Source: Nematocida homosporus
Lineage: Eukaryota > Microsporidia
NCBI RefSeq assembly: GCF_024244095.1
Contig: NW_026250681.1
Span: 48,919-112,918 of the forward strand
Length of the DNA: 64,000 bases
Direction of reading: 5' to 3'
The notes under the pieces were generated by a model. That model saw nothing but the letters and a program-made list of their open reading frames with translations, was not told the DNA's origin and did not search any database. The position numbers were made by a program, and so were the translations under genes. This document shows, piece by piece, positions 43,575 to 51,663 of the stretch. Within the stretch, counting starts at the first letter, position 1, and every line of letters begins with the position of its first letter.

Positions 43575-44079
43575 ACAAGTTAATACTAATGGTGGTTAGA
43601 CTAAAATATGGTTGATACTAATGGTGGTTAAATTTAAGATGTAATTGTTGTATTGCGTTGTGTTAAGATTGAGTTAGGTTAGGTTGAGTTAGGTTATGGT
43701 GGTGTTATATTGGGATAAGGTGAGTTAATATTAAGTTGGTGTTATATTGGGATAAGTTGAGTTAATATTAAGTTGGTGTTATATTGGGATAAGTTGAGTT
43801 AGTATTATGTTGGTGTTATATTAAATAAGTTAAGTTAAGTTGGTGTTAGATTAGATAATACGAAGTTGATGTTAGATTAGGATAAGATAAGTTAAGATTG
43901 TGTTGAGTTAAGATTATATTAGGATAAGATAAGTTAAGTTGATGTTAGATAAACTAAGGTGATGTTAGATAATACTAAGTACCAAGTTGATGTTATATTA
44001 GGATAACTTTATTGAGATAAGAAGATAATAGTGATCGGAAGGCAGTCCATTTATAGTAACACATTTAATGCTGTGTATG
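43575..44079. repeat. Convergent T/G-rich spacer with a 37-bp minisatellite
   Basis: Units beginning GTTATATTGGGATAAG start at 43703, 43741 and 43778, with a degenerate fourth at 43815: a 37-38-bp period. Around them are TAGATTAGGATAAGATAAG and TTGATGTTAGAT words. No gene seen. Confidence 0.75.
43703..43850. repeat. 37-bp tandem repeat, about four copies
   Basis: Spacing of unit starts 38, 37, 37 bp. Each unit is GTTATATTGGGATAAG followed by TTGAGTTAATATTAAGTTGGT; the last unit loses GGG. Confidence 0.8.
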
Positions 44080-45309
44080 CTAGCGACCGAGTTGCTCAAA
44101 TAATTCGGCGGCGGTGTTTATAATAGTAGTGGGGGTTTTCAAGAAGTGGGTTTTAACAATCAGACCGGCGGTGGCAGTCACGAGGACAAATAGGTAAAGT
44201 ATGGCGGCAAAGCAGATAGTGCGGGCGCCGGAGAAGAGAAAGTGCACGACTGAGCCCATGCCATCAGCGGACTTGCGATAGACTGAGGAACAGAAGCCGA
44301 CTAGTACGGTTGTGAAGAGATAGATGAAAAAGAGATACACAAGACCATAAGTACTAGTTGCCCAGCGTTTAATAAACCCGCGCAAAAGATAGTACTCACC
44401 AACGGGTAGAGATACGAGTGAAGCTACCTGGATGAAAGTTAGTAGTAAAGATCCCCAGATTGGACGTTTGGCGTAGTAGGTTTTGTTGCAGAGCATGGTG
44501 CAAATAAGGTTTAGGAAGATCATACTACTCAGTAGGGGTAGAGCTGATATTATAGTTACTATCCACTCGGCCCGTGGTCTTAGTGCTTCAAGAGTGGATA
44601 TTATAGCTTTAACCTGGCAAGCTCCGAATAAGTTAACTAAACAGATCAGTCCAATGGGGAGATAGACAAAGCATAAACTAATAAATAAGATAAAGATCAT
44701 GCCTGGTGCGGATGTGCCTTCTACAATGACTTCCTTCTCAGGGGGATTGATCATGTCAACCGGTGGAGGAAGGAGCTTTGGATTTTGAACATGCTCAATT
44801 CTAGCGATTGTGTTGTTAGATAGAGTTTCTAATCGGCGAGCTAGTATGTCTTCTTTCTCTTTCATATCAGTGGAAAGAGAGAAGACGCGCTGCTTGCTGG
44901 TCATTTGTAAGATACCGGCTAGTAAGAGATTAATAGCACTAACTAAAGTGGTTCTTTGGGCAGCCATGATTTCGTCTACTTGTTGGGCGGCTACCTTATA
45001 TTGAGTATCTGATTCGGGTACGATGCGTTTGGTTAAATCAAAGACGCGACTGGGTATTTCGCTTTTCTTTTGCTTTAACTCATCTATCTCGGCATGGATC
45101 TTCTTAATTTGCAGTTTGGCTTGTATCTCGTACTCGCGTTTTCGGCTTTCTTCTGGTAGTGAGAGTAACTCAGATAAGTAAGCATTGATGTCCCTTTCCT
45201 CTTCTAAGAGAAGTTCTTCGTAATATCGAACGGTTTGCACCATTTTGGCGAGAAAGGACTCTATCTTCTTCAAAAGTGTATCGCGCATTGCGCTTTCCTT
45301 GGCTGCCAT
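44080..45309 (-). CDS. Coiled-coil plus five-helix membrane protein, unknown
   Basis: 409 aa from the ATG at 45309; three codons upstream are open without ATG. Residues 1-95 are charged and helical (EELLLEEERDINAYLSELL, then KIHAEIDELKQKKSEI), predicting a coiled coil. A second amphipathic part follows, then five hydrophobic helices from about residue 203 to 390. The C-terminus returns to a polar amphipathic helix. No motif recognised; a membrane-anchored tether or organising protein would fit but is not supported. A MADS-like site lies about 365 bp upstream. Confidence 0.65.
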   Translation of the reverse strand: MAAKESAMRDTLLKKIESFLAKMVQTVRYYEELLLEEERDINAYLSELLSLPEESRKREYEIQAKLQIKKIHAEIDELKQKKSEIPSRVFDLTKRIVPESDTQYKVAAQQVDEIMAAQRTTLVSAINLLLAGILQMTSKQRVFSLSTDMKEKEDILARRLETLSNNTIARIEHVQNPKLLPPPVDMINPPEKEVIVEGTSAPGMIFILFISLCFVYLPIGLICLVNLFGACQVKAIISTLEALRPRAEWIVTIISALPLLSSMIFLNLICTMLCNKTYYAKRPIWGSLLLTFIQVASLVSLPVGEYYLLRGFIKRWATSTYGLVYLFFIYLFTTVLVGFCSSVYRKSADGMGSVVHFLFSGARTICFAAILYLFVLVTATAGLIVKTHFLKTPTTIINTAAELFEQLGR

Positions 45310-46239
45310 GCTCTGCAAAACAGAGAAGAGATTAAAAGATCGTAAATCATGATTGGTTGCATCTAGATGGCTATTTATTCATAATTGGGGTTTCTATCGG
45401 GGCTAATACGGTTATTGGATGATTCAGATTAGGAGAGTGTTCATGAAAAAGATCGGGGGTTAGTACTTGATTGGTACTAAGTTGGCATTGGGTTGGTATT
45501 GTGATGGTATTATGATCGACTAATGGTTACCAGATAAATTAAGGTCGTGTTGTTGTTAGTGTGATGGATGCTTTGTCTTTGTGTTTGATGAGAAATTGCT
45601 GCTAAATGCAAGAGTGATTTAGGTGGATATCAGTATGATAAAGTCGTCTGCGTAGTTAAGAAGAAGTCTAAGTTTACCTAAAAAGGAAATTCATAAAGCA
45701 AACGCTCAGTTGTCAAGCAAGTTAGAAGAAGTTTAGAGTTTTCGAATTTCAAAACCCAGATTAGCTTAAAATAAGATAGTCACTACGACTACGGCCACTA
45801 CAGGAATATGCACATATTTCTGAGCACAATAGCACAGTAAACCTAAGTCTGGCTTCTACTCAAACGGTAGCAGCTTAACACCAGCATTAAACAATAAAGA
45901 TCCAAGTATGGCCAGCTTTATTCTAACACTAACTCTTATCTAGACAGCCCATCGGAATACTTCATCAAATGTCATTTATGATTCACTTTTACTAGTTCAA
46001 TAAGAACCTAATACCACCCCATTCCACCGACCACCAACCCATTCCAATCTACCTAATACCAACTCATCACCGCCTCCATATGAATCTCATTTAAAGACCA
46101 GCATCCTTTATTGAAAGTGTCCATCCGGTGGCAGCCTGCTTTCGCTGCGATCTAGATTGGAAATAGATTAGAAATAGAATGATTAGATTTAAGTATGAGA
46201 TCTCGGACTAAATATTCAACCCATTCGTGAAAACATTGC
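45310..46239. other. 930-bp spacer, partly unique sequence, with a MADS-like site
   Basis: 45360-45620 is T/G-rich. 45640-45960 is the longest non-repetitive, non-ORF stretch of the window and could hide an RNA gene; no cloverleaf or known ncRNA was recognised. 46010-46080 is AC-rich. 46090-46160 is balanced-composition DNA (CATCCGGTGGCAGCCTGCTTTC region) with no ORF. TTACCTAAAAAGGAAA lies at 45674-45689. Confidence 0.45.
45674..45689. promoter_or_regulatory. Mcm1/MADS-type site TTACCTAAAAAGGAAA
   Basis: CC(A/T)6GG core with TTA/AAA flanks, nearly identical to the site at 12775-12790. It lies between divergent genes (365 bp from the membrane protein ATG, 551 bp from BolA). Confidence 0.5.
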
Positions 46240-46524
46240 ATGCAAAGACTTGAGCGAATCACCAAGTTACTTAGAGGACTCTATCCCGAAGGCCGAGTTG
46301 AGATAGTCGATCAAACACACGAACATATTGGACATAGAGAGATTGCTCATGATTTATCTCCATCTGGAACACATTTAGCTATAACTGTGTACGATTTGAG
46401 CTTTAAAAACCGGAGAACTCTAGACATACATCGGGAAATCAACCGCCATTTAGCCGAAGAGTTTGAAAAGGGCCTACATGCCGCCTCAATTCGCTGCATA
46501 GATAACTTACCGCAGGACTCTTGA
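46240..46524 (+). CDS. BOL1: BolA-family protein
   Basis: 94 aa. Typical BolA pattern: VEIVDQTHEHIGHRE (about 20-34), THLAITVYDLSFKNRRTLDIHREINRHL with the conserved basic-His region, and GLHAASI near the end. BolA proteins work with monothiol glutaredoxins on [2Fe-2S] clusters. No presequence is visible before residue 1, so mitosomal or cytosolic location is open. The last 18 bp of the frame overlap the end of the convergent ERV1 gene, another Fe-S/redox factor. CCC lies about 20 nt upstream of the ATG. Confidence 0.85.
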   Translation: MQRLERITKLLRGLYPEGRVEIVDQTHEHIGHREIAHDLSPSGTHLAITVYDLSFKNRRTLDIHREINRHLAEEFEKGLHAASIRCIDNLPQDS

Positions 46525-46965
46525 TTTAGCAGCCACATTATTTGGCCATAGACCATAAACAATGTTAATAAAGGGAGTAAATGGTGCGAGTAAACTAGAT
46601 TTAGCCAGTAAAGGCCGTGGTTCTGTGTTTTTAATGATGACTTGGCAATTAAGTTCAGGTTTGCCTAGTTGTTGGTTCACAAAGTTATGAAAGTGGCAAA
46701 GAGTAGTGGCCAAATCACTTCGGGTGTCACAAGGGATTGGGGCTGCCAAGAGCGCTTTAAAGGCTGTGGCACAACTCCGGCATGGATAAAGGACAGATAG
46801 CGAGTGGATTAGTGAATGGAAAGCATGTTTTTGCTCAGTAGTTGGCCGATTGGGCAAATGGTTAGCGATTGAATGAAGAAGGATCCAAGTCGATCGGCCG
46901 ACAATTTTGGTTTCCTGAGGAGTTGGAGAACGACGAGTATTCCAGAAACGGGAAAAGAATTGCAT
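46507..46965 (-). CDS. ERV1: Erv1/ALR sulfhydryl oxidase
   Basis: FAD-dependent thiol oxidase, 152 aa, of the Erv1 type expected in mitosomes. GRSTWILLHSIANHLPNRPT (about 23-42) gives the GRxxWxxLHxxA FAD-binding block. YPCRSC (about 60-65) is the active-site CxxC, and CHFHNFVNQQLGKPELNC gives the HNxVNxxLGKPxxxC block. The N-terminal 20 residues lack the shuttle CxxC of yeast Erv1, as reported for other reduced eukaryotes. AAATTT (46969-46974) lies 3 nt upstream of the ATG. The stop overlaps BolA by 18 bp. Confidence 0.9.
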   Translation of the reverse strand: MQFFSRFWNTRRSPTPQETKIVGRSTWILLHSIANHLPNRPTTEQKHAFHSLIHSLSVLYPCRSCATAFKALLAAPIPCDTRSDLATTLCHFHNFVNQQLGKPELNCQVIIKNTEPRPLLAKSSLLAPFTPFINIVYGLWPNNVAAKSRVLR

Positions 46966-47044
46966 TGCAAATTTCCAAGTGACGGTTTATTAGGTTGGAC
47001 TATGTAGATATGCTTAGTTTAGTCTTGTCTGTTTGGGTTTAAAA

Positions 47045-48046
47045 CTAAGATCGCCAGGTTACTTTGACCGTATCTGTGCGATAGCGTTGGGACACTGAAC
47101 AGGAGTTGTCTTCAAAAGCGTATCCGGCCTCAACCATCTTATGAGCCGTATGGGCAATCATAAGGCCATTGTCAATGCAGTAGCGTTCATCAGCGGTAAA
47201 ACCCACGCCGCCTCTTTCCTCGGCCATTTTCGAAGCCATAGCTTGTAGTCGCTGATTGCATCCGACTCCACCTACGACCAGAACTTCATTCGAGCCTGTA
47301 CAGGCCATGGCTCGTTCAGTCACCTCAATAAGCATAGCAAAAGCAGTTTCTTGGACGGAGTAGCAAAGGTCAGCAACTAGTTCATCAGTAATTTCTTGCT
47401 TTTCCAAGTACTTAGTGATGAATGACATCATACCCGAAAAGGAAAGATCGGTGCCTTTGACTGAATAAGGAAGTTTGATAAGGTTTTTACCCTTTTTGGC
47501 CAGCTGTTCGATATTATAACCTGGTGAGGGATAGTTCGGAATTTTTAGCTCTCTAGCCAGTCGATCCAGACAGTTGCCAATAGCAATATCAAGTGTTTCC
47601 CCAAAGATAACGTATTTGCCTCTCTTGTACGTAATGATCTGAGTATTGCCGCCACTGACATACAGAATTGTAGGGTTATGTGCTCCCGTAATAAATCGGC
47701 CCATTTCAATATGAGCGACACAATGATTAACCGGAACGACCGGAATAGAATACTTGACCGATAGGATCTTTACAAACAAGGCCACTATCTGCAGACAAGG
47801 ACCAATTCCTGGGCCGGCTGTATAGGCCAGGCATTCAATATCTCTTATTTTCTTTCCAGTTTCAGCCAGTACTTCTTTCAGCAACGGAAATAGTCCTTTT
47901 TGGTGATGCATGGCTGCTTCTGTGATTTTAAAGCCTTCCCCCGTAGCTGGCACATAAGTAAGTCTCCGATTGCTTAAGATCTTATCTCCATCAACCAATC
48001 CAATTCCCAACTTATTTGCACTCCCTTCAAACCCCAGAATAAGCAT
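47045..48046 (-). CDS. KAE1: KEOPS subunit Kae1 (tRNA t6A synthesis)
   Basis: Catalytic subunit of KEOPS, making N6-threonylcarbamoyl-adenosine at position 37 of ANN-decoding tRNAs such as tRNA-Met. The 333 aa from ATG 48046 equals the family length: MLILGFEGSANKLGIG, the iron-binding NHCVAHIEMGR (HxxxH), LYVSGGNTQI, and C-terminal VVGGVGCNQRL with CIDNGLMIAHT. The frame stays open 71 codons further to an ATG at 48259, but that stretch is Thr/Gln/Pro-rich and lies in repeat-like DNA, so it is not included. It is most like the eukaryotic/archaeal Kae1 rather than the mitochondrial Qri7. Confidence 0.95.
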   Translation of the reverse strand: MLILGFEGSANKLGIGLVDGDKILSNRRLTYVPATGEGFKITEAAMHHQKGLFPLLKEVLAETGKKIRDIECLAYTAGPGIGPCLQIVALFVKILSVKYSIPVVPVNHCVAHIEMGRFITGAHNPTILYVSGGNTQIITYKRGKYVIFGETLDIAIGNCLDRLARELKIPNYPSPGYNIEQLAKKGKNLIKLPYSVKGTDLSFSGMMSFITKYLEKQEITDELVADLCYSVQETAFAMLIEVTERAMACTGSNEVLVVGGVGCNQRLQAMASKMAEERGGVGFTADERYCIDNGLMIAHTAHKMVEAGYAFEDNSCSVSQRYRTDTVKVTWRS

Positions 48047-48837
48047 AATTGTAGAAACCCACAAAAGTTTAAGACTTCGTATTGTGATAGTATTTGGTAG
48101 AGTTGGTGTAGCATTAAGTTGGCATTGGGCTGGTTTGGTTTGGGTTAGTGGGGTCTTGTGTTGTTTTGCGTTGTCTTGTGTTGGTATCTCGTTTAACTGC
48201 AGTAGAGTTTGGTAGCATGACGACACGTCATTGATGGCTGTTATCCTATCATACCCCATTACTAACTCAGTCCATTCTTATCGCCGCATGTTATAACACA
48301 ACCCAACTCAATCCAACTCAATACTAATCCAATACTACCACTACCCAATGCCAATACGACCAATATCCAATGCCAATACGATCAACTTGATCACTACTTA
48401 CTACTTAGTACAGGATGCTTTAACTAAGTAGTTTTGCATATCTACACTACACTCGTACGAAGCCATCCTATCTCAACACATCCTTATTTATCTAATAAAA
48501 GGTGGCGCTGTTCGTACCAAGGAATGTCTTTAATGGAGTGTGTATTGGGTTAGTATTGGGCACTCCAGTTGGTTATATTAAAGTTACGTGTTGGCAGCAA
48601 TATCAATAGATCGATGCTAGTGAGTCACTTGTTAGTGATCAGGTTGATCGTGTTGGTATTATGGTAGTAGTGGATAGTGGTCGCATGGCAGCACTACACC
48701 CATCCTATCTTATCCTAATACTATCACAATACTATCCCATCCTAATACCATCACAATACCAACTCAATGTAATATACTTAACTAAACCCAATGCTTATGG
48801 TAGCTGCTTTTATTGATCTGTCTTAGTCTTATGCTAT
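48047..48837. other. Spacer holding copy A of a conserved-block element
   Basis: 48090-48190 is T/G-rich filler that is accidentally open in the KAE1 frame; 48290-48390 is AC-rich. From 48429 to 48775 lies a series of blocks shared in order with 52.27-53.29 kb (see the element entries). The rest holds no ORF of note. Confidence 0.55.
48429..48775. repeat. Dispersed conserved-block element, copy A
   Basis: Blocks in order: TTTTGCATATCTACAC (exact copy at 52275), palindromic TCGTACGA (48453-48460), TTATCTAATAAA (about 48486), AAGGAATGTCT (about 48519), TAGTGGTCGCATGGCAGC (about 48676) followed by ACTACAC, and CAATGTAATATA (about 48766). GTACGAA (48455-48461) and TTCGTAC (48511-48517) could pair as a stem. 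Nature unknown: MITE, solo LTR remnant, ncRNA or promoter module. Confidence 0.55.
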
Positions 48838-49623
48838 TTACATGGCCAGAAGGGCAACAAGGCAAGCCAGAGCCAATGCTGGTGCGGCCGCGCTGTTCTT
48901 TTTGTTCTTAACCGGTTCAATGACCGCACCGACCTCTCCATCATTACCAGAGCCGTTGTCCATAGTAACACCGTCCAAACAGTTGTCCAGGTTCACAAAG
49001 GTAAACCCAGCTTCACTACCGTATTTGACCACATCAGGAACAATTTGTAGCTCAGACTCGCGCTGGTCGTGTTGCAGCACAATGTAAGAAGTAGACTGCG
49101 GACGCACTGAGCTAAGCTTAAGCCTCCACCGATTAAGAATATCTTCTGAATCGTCATCTAAGCCATACATATCGTAGTTGTAGTTAATGAGTACTAAATC
49201 CAATTCATCAATAACCTTAAGCACCGTTTGGTTGTTCACATCCGGCTGGTTGATCGTAATGTACTTGGTTTGCTGACCAGCTACTTCGTTCAGTACGTTC
49301 AATTCCATGGTAATGGCTTCTCTAATGTCATCTTCAGACATACTAGAGAAGTCATAAATGGGGTTGGTTCGGAGACCGACCGTATGGCCCTCCTCAACCG
49401 TCTGTTTAATCACATCGGTCACTCCCGTATGATCAATGTTTACAGTTGAAAACATGAAAGTCGCCGAAATGTTATCATTGGCTAAAGTTGTTAAAACTTC
49501 CGGGGTTGCTTGAACCGGACCGTCACTGAAAACCAAAGCAATCTGGCCCTTCTCTGCACAAGAACAAGGGGCGCGCATAGCCGATACACTAGCTAGTCCT
49601 GCCAATAATGCCACAAGCTTCAT
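48838..49623 (-). CDS. Polysaccharide (chitin) deacetylase-like surface protein with degenerate active site
   Basis: 261 aa. Signal peptide 1-16 (MKLVALLAGLASVSAM), NodB-like domain (about 26-215), acidic linker and a hydrophobic C-terminal tail (AAAPALALACLVALLAM) typical of a GPI-anchor signal. The NodB motifs are recognisable but broken: TFDDGP reads VFSDGP (31-36, catalytic Asp to Ser), the zinc-binding HxxxH after GHTVGL is R85xxxI89, and the RxPxG motif reads NQPDV. It should therefore bind no zinc in the usual way. A homologous microsporidian spore-surface protein from Encephalitozoon has been reported to lack deacetylase activity. A structural or carbohydrate-binding role at the spore wall or plasma membrane is inferred. 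Confidence 0.82.
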   Translation of the reverse strand: MKLVALLAGLASVSAMRAPCSCAEKGQIALVFSDGPVQATPEVLTTLANDNISATFMFSTVNIDHTGVTDVIKQTVEEGHTVGLRTNPIYDFSSMSEDDIREAITMELNVLNEVAGQQTKYITINQPDVNNQTVLKVIDELDLVLINYNYDMYGLDDDSEDILNRWRLKLSSVRPQSTSYIVLQHDQRESELQIVPDVVKYGSEAGFTFVNLDNCLDGVTMDNGSGNDGEVGAVIEPVKNKKNSAAAPALALACLVALLAM

Positions 49624-49719
49624 ACCACCTCACAACACCACCTATTAATACTGAGCAATCATACTATTCCCAGCAATATTGATAGGGCCAATAGGCCGCT
49701 TCTAGGTCTAAATCCAGGA

Positions 49720-49977
49720 CTACTTAGGAAGATCCATTGAAAAGGGTCTGTCATAATCATTTATACCAACTTTACGCTCACGACGATGGCCCGGTCCGTC
49801 TGGCCGCCGAAAGAAAGCCTTCCCCAGTGAGTCATCTAAGAACAAAGTCTCATACGCATAGATCTTCTTCTCGACTGAAAGTAACTCTTGTTCTAATTTC
49901 TTCTTCTTGGCTATTTGCACTTCTAGTTTGCGATGTAAATCATCGGTAGTTTGACCAGAGAGATTATCCGCCTGCAT
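49720..49977 (-). CDS. EAF6: EAF6-like small coiled-coil subunit of histone acetyltransferase complexes
   Basis: 85 aa from the ATG at 49977 (MQADNLSG); upstream in-frame ATGs (50001, 50025) fall inside the divergent NAA10 gene and were not used. LHRKLEVQIAKKKKLEQEL runs into SVEKKIYAYETLFLDDS, matching the Eaf6 pattern of a helix then LExxIYxxExxYLEDT. The usual GNIxxGFDxY that follows is replaced by GKAFFRRPDGPG. Eaf6 is part of NuA4-type complexes. The family is short, so this is moderate evidence. Confidence 0.55.
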   Translation of the reverse strand: MQADNLSGQTTDDLHRKLEVQIAKKKKLEQELLSVEKKIYAYETLFLDDSLGKAFFRRPDGPGHRRERKVGINDYDRPFSMDLPK

Positions 49978-49990
49978 CTGTAAAAAAAGA
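49978..49990. promoter_or_regulatory. 13-bp head-to-head intergenic segment
   Basis: CTGTAAAAAAAGA between the EAF6-like and NAA10 ATGs; the A-run recalls the AAAAAA between PRI1 and TRM61. Confidence 0.5.
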
Positions 49991-50524
49991 ATGGTCCACA
50001 TCCGTCCTATGACTATCTCTGACATGCAAAGTGTCAAAGAGTGCAATCGCCGCAATCTTCCTGAGAATTATCATTATATCTTCTTTATGTATGTAATCAT
50101 ATCTGCCCAAGGAGGGTGTTTTGTTGCCGAGAACTCGGCTAAAGAAGTCATTGGCTATGTTATTGCTAAACCACAAGATTCCTTGGAAGGGAAAGAGCCG
50201 CCTTTTGGTGAATATTGTGGGTATATTACTTCTATTGCCGTAGACCAGGCCTATCGTGGGCGTGGTCTTGGGAAGACTTTATTAAGTGTAGCTATTCATG
50301 GTCTGTGCCGGGTGATAGGTGAGCGCAAAGAAGCTACTTCTGTGCTAATGTGTCTGAACGTACGAGAGTCCAATAATAGGGCTATAGAGATGTACAAGAA
50401 CTCCTTTGGGTTTATGGTCAAGCAAACTGAGCCGGAGTACTATCCGGACAAAGAGGCCTCTCTATTTATGACGCGGGTTTTTTCGCTCCATGGAGATGCG
50501 GGCCCACGAGTCACAACGCAGTAA
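49991..50524 (+). CDS. NAA10: N-terminal acetyltransferase NAA10/ARD1 (NatA catalytic subunit)
   Basis: Acetylates nascent chains at the ribosome. 177 aa, starting VHIRPMTISDMQSVKECNRRNLPENY as expected for Naa10 (IRPxxxxDLxxMxxCNxxxLPENY). Then IGYVIAKPQD, YITSIAVDQAYRGRGLGKTLL with acetyl-CoA P-loop RGRGLGK (about 90-96), LNVRESNNRAIEMYKNSFGF and EPEYYPDKEASLFM. The last 12 codons overlap the start of RAD10 in another frame. A start at 49991 agrees with the conserved N-terminus. Confidence 0.95.
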   Translation: MVHIRPMTISDMQSVKECNRRNLPENYHYIFFMYVIISAQGGCFVAENSAKEVIGYVIAKPQDSLEGKEPPFGEYCGYITSIAVDQAYRGRGLGKTLLSVAIHGLCRVIGERKEATSVLMCLNVRESNNRAIEMYKNSFGFMVKQTEPEYYPDKEASLFMTRVFSLHGDAGPRVTTQ

Positions 50525-51269
50525 TAAACTAGTTGCGCATATTAGAAGGGCCAAGGTTGTTTTTGGTCCGAGTTCGTACGACTTTGAGCCCGGTCTAGGC
50601 TTTGGAGTCTTTTTTCTCTCTTTACGAACCCACTTAGAAGTCCCAACTTATCTCTTCCGGAAAATAGAAGAGCTCAAAGCCAAAAGAGCCAACCAGCCCC
50701 ACCTCACTCCAAGAGAGCCAATTGTGCTCCTTTTTATAGATGCTTCTTTGGCCACTCCTAAAGTATCAGCTGCATTTAGCACTCTGCAATTGGACCTACT
50801 CGCCTGCAAAGTCCGTTTTCTACCGGCTTATACTCTACTAGAAGCGGCCAAGTACCTAGAACAACTTCATCTCCAAGAGAAAGAATCCGCCACCAACCTC
50901 CGCAATTACAGCCATACCATTTACCGCCAGAAACAAGAACTTATCAAAAGAGTGCCCAACCTATCCGACTCTCCCACCTATGTCCGGCAAACTCTCTTCA
51001 TAACTTCCATCCCCAAATTCAATATCAAGGATGCCCAGCACTTACTGGCCACCTCCACCTCTCTTAAACAATCCCTTCTTCGTATTACTCCCCCACCAAA
51101 TACCACAACTACCACAGCCCCTCCTACTACTTCTACTACTTCTACCACTACCCGAGCATCCAAAAAGTCTCCCAAATCCACCAAACTATCAACACCCACC
51201 ACCACAGCAGGTATTGGTCAGGTCAAATTAGCTGCCCTCCATGCCTTCCTCCATCGCCCCTTTAAATAA
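50490..51269 (+). CDS. RAD10: RAD10/ERCC1 nuclease subunit with Thr/Ser-rich insert
   Basis: Partner of RAD1/XPF in nucleotide excision and crosslink repair. 259 aa. The central domain (about 20-150) has GFGVFFLSLRTHLEVPTYL (ERCC1: ALFLSLRYHxLHPDYI) and the VLLFIDAS and EAAKYLEQLH helices. The HhH region begins FITSIPKFNIKDAQHLLATSTSL and ends GIGQVKLAALHAFLHRPF. Between the two hairpins a TTTTTAPPTTSTTSTTT run with basic residues (about 204-236) is inserted. The ATG at 50490 overlaps the NAA10 end by 35 bp in another frame; no later ATG precedes the conserved domain (50496 is the only alternative), so the overlap appears real. Confidence 0.85.
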   Translation: MEMRAHESQRSNKLVAHIRRAKVVFGPSSYDFEPGLGFGVFFLSLRTHLEVPTYLFRKIEELKAKRANQPHLTPREPIVLLFIDASLATPKVSAAFSTLQLDLLACKVRFLPAYTLLEAAKYLEQLHLQEKESATNLRNYSHTIYRQKQELIKRVPNLSDSPTYVRQTLFITSIPKFNIKDAQHLLATSTSLKQSLLRITPPPNTTTTTAPPTTSTTSTTTRASKKSPKSTKLSTPTTTAGIGQVKLAALHAFLHRPFK

Positions 51270-51663
51270 ACCAACCCAATACTAAACCACTCTATTTTAT
51301 ACCCATGCCACTACTATACTATCACCATGCTATCACTATACTATCACAATACATTATCATATCATATCACCATATTATATTATATAACTAAAATTCAAAG
51401 CAAACTCCAACCATAACCAAATCCAGCTCAATTTCAACTAATTTTAATCAAATTCCAAATCCAACCCAAATTCAATCCAGATCTAATTTAACAACAACTC
51501 AGCAGATCACACCACAATATCACTACGACTACATAACCCAACACAACCCACACCAACTTAACACTAATACTAACACAACTCAACTCAACTCAACTCAATC
51601 TAAACACTAGACCACACCAATTCAAACAATCACAATCTAATACTATGTCTCTTTTTTATTTAG
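51270..51663. repeat. A/C-rich spacer
   Basis: 51300-51400 has CTATCACTATACTATCACAATA words, 51540-51600 AACACAACTCAACTCAACTC words. No gene seen. Confidence 0.55.

Noticed and set aside
43575..44079. CRISPR-like array at the 37-bp repeat
   Set aside because: Units are contiguous, without unique spacers, in a eukaryotic genome.
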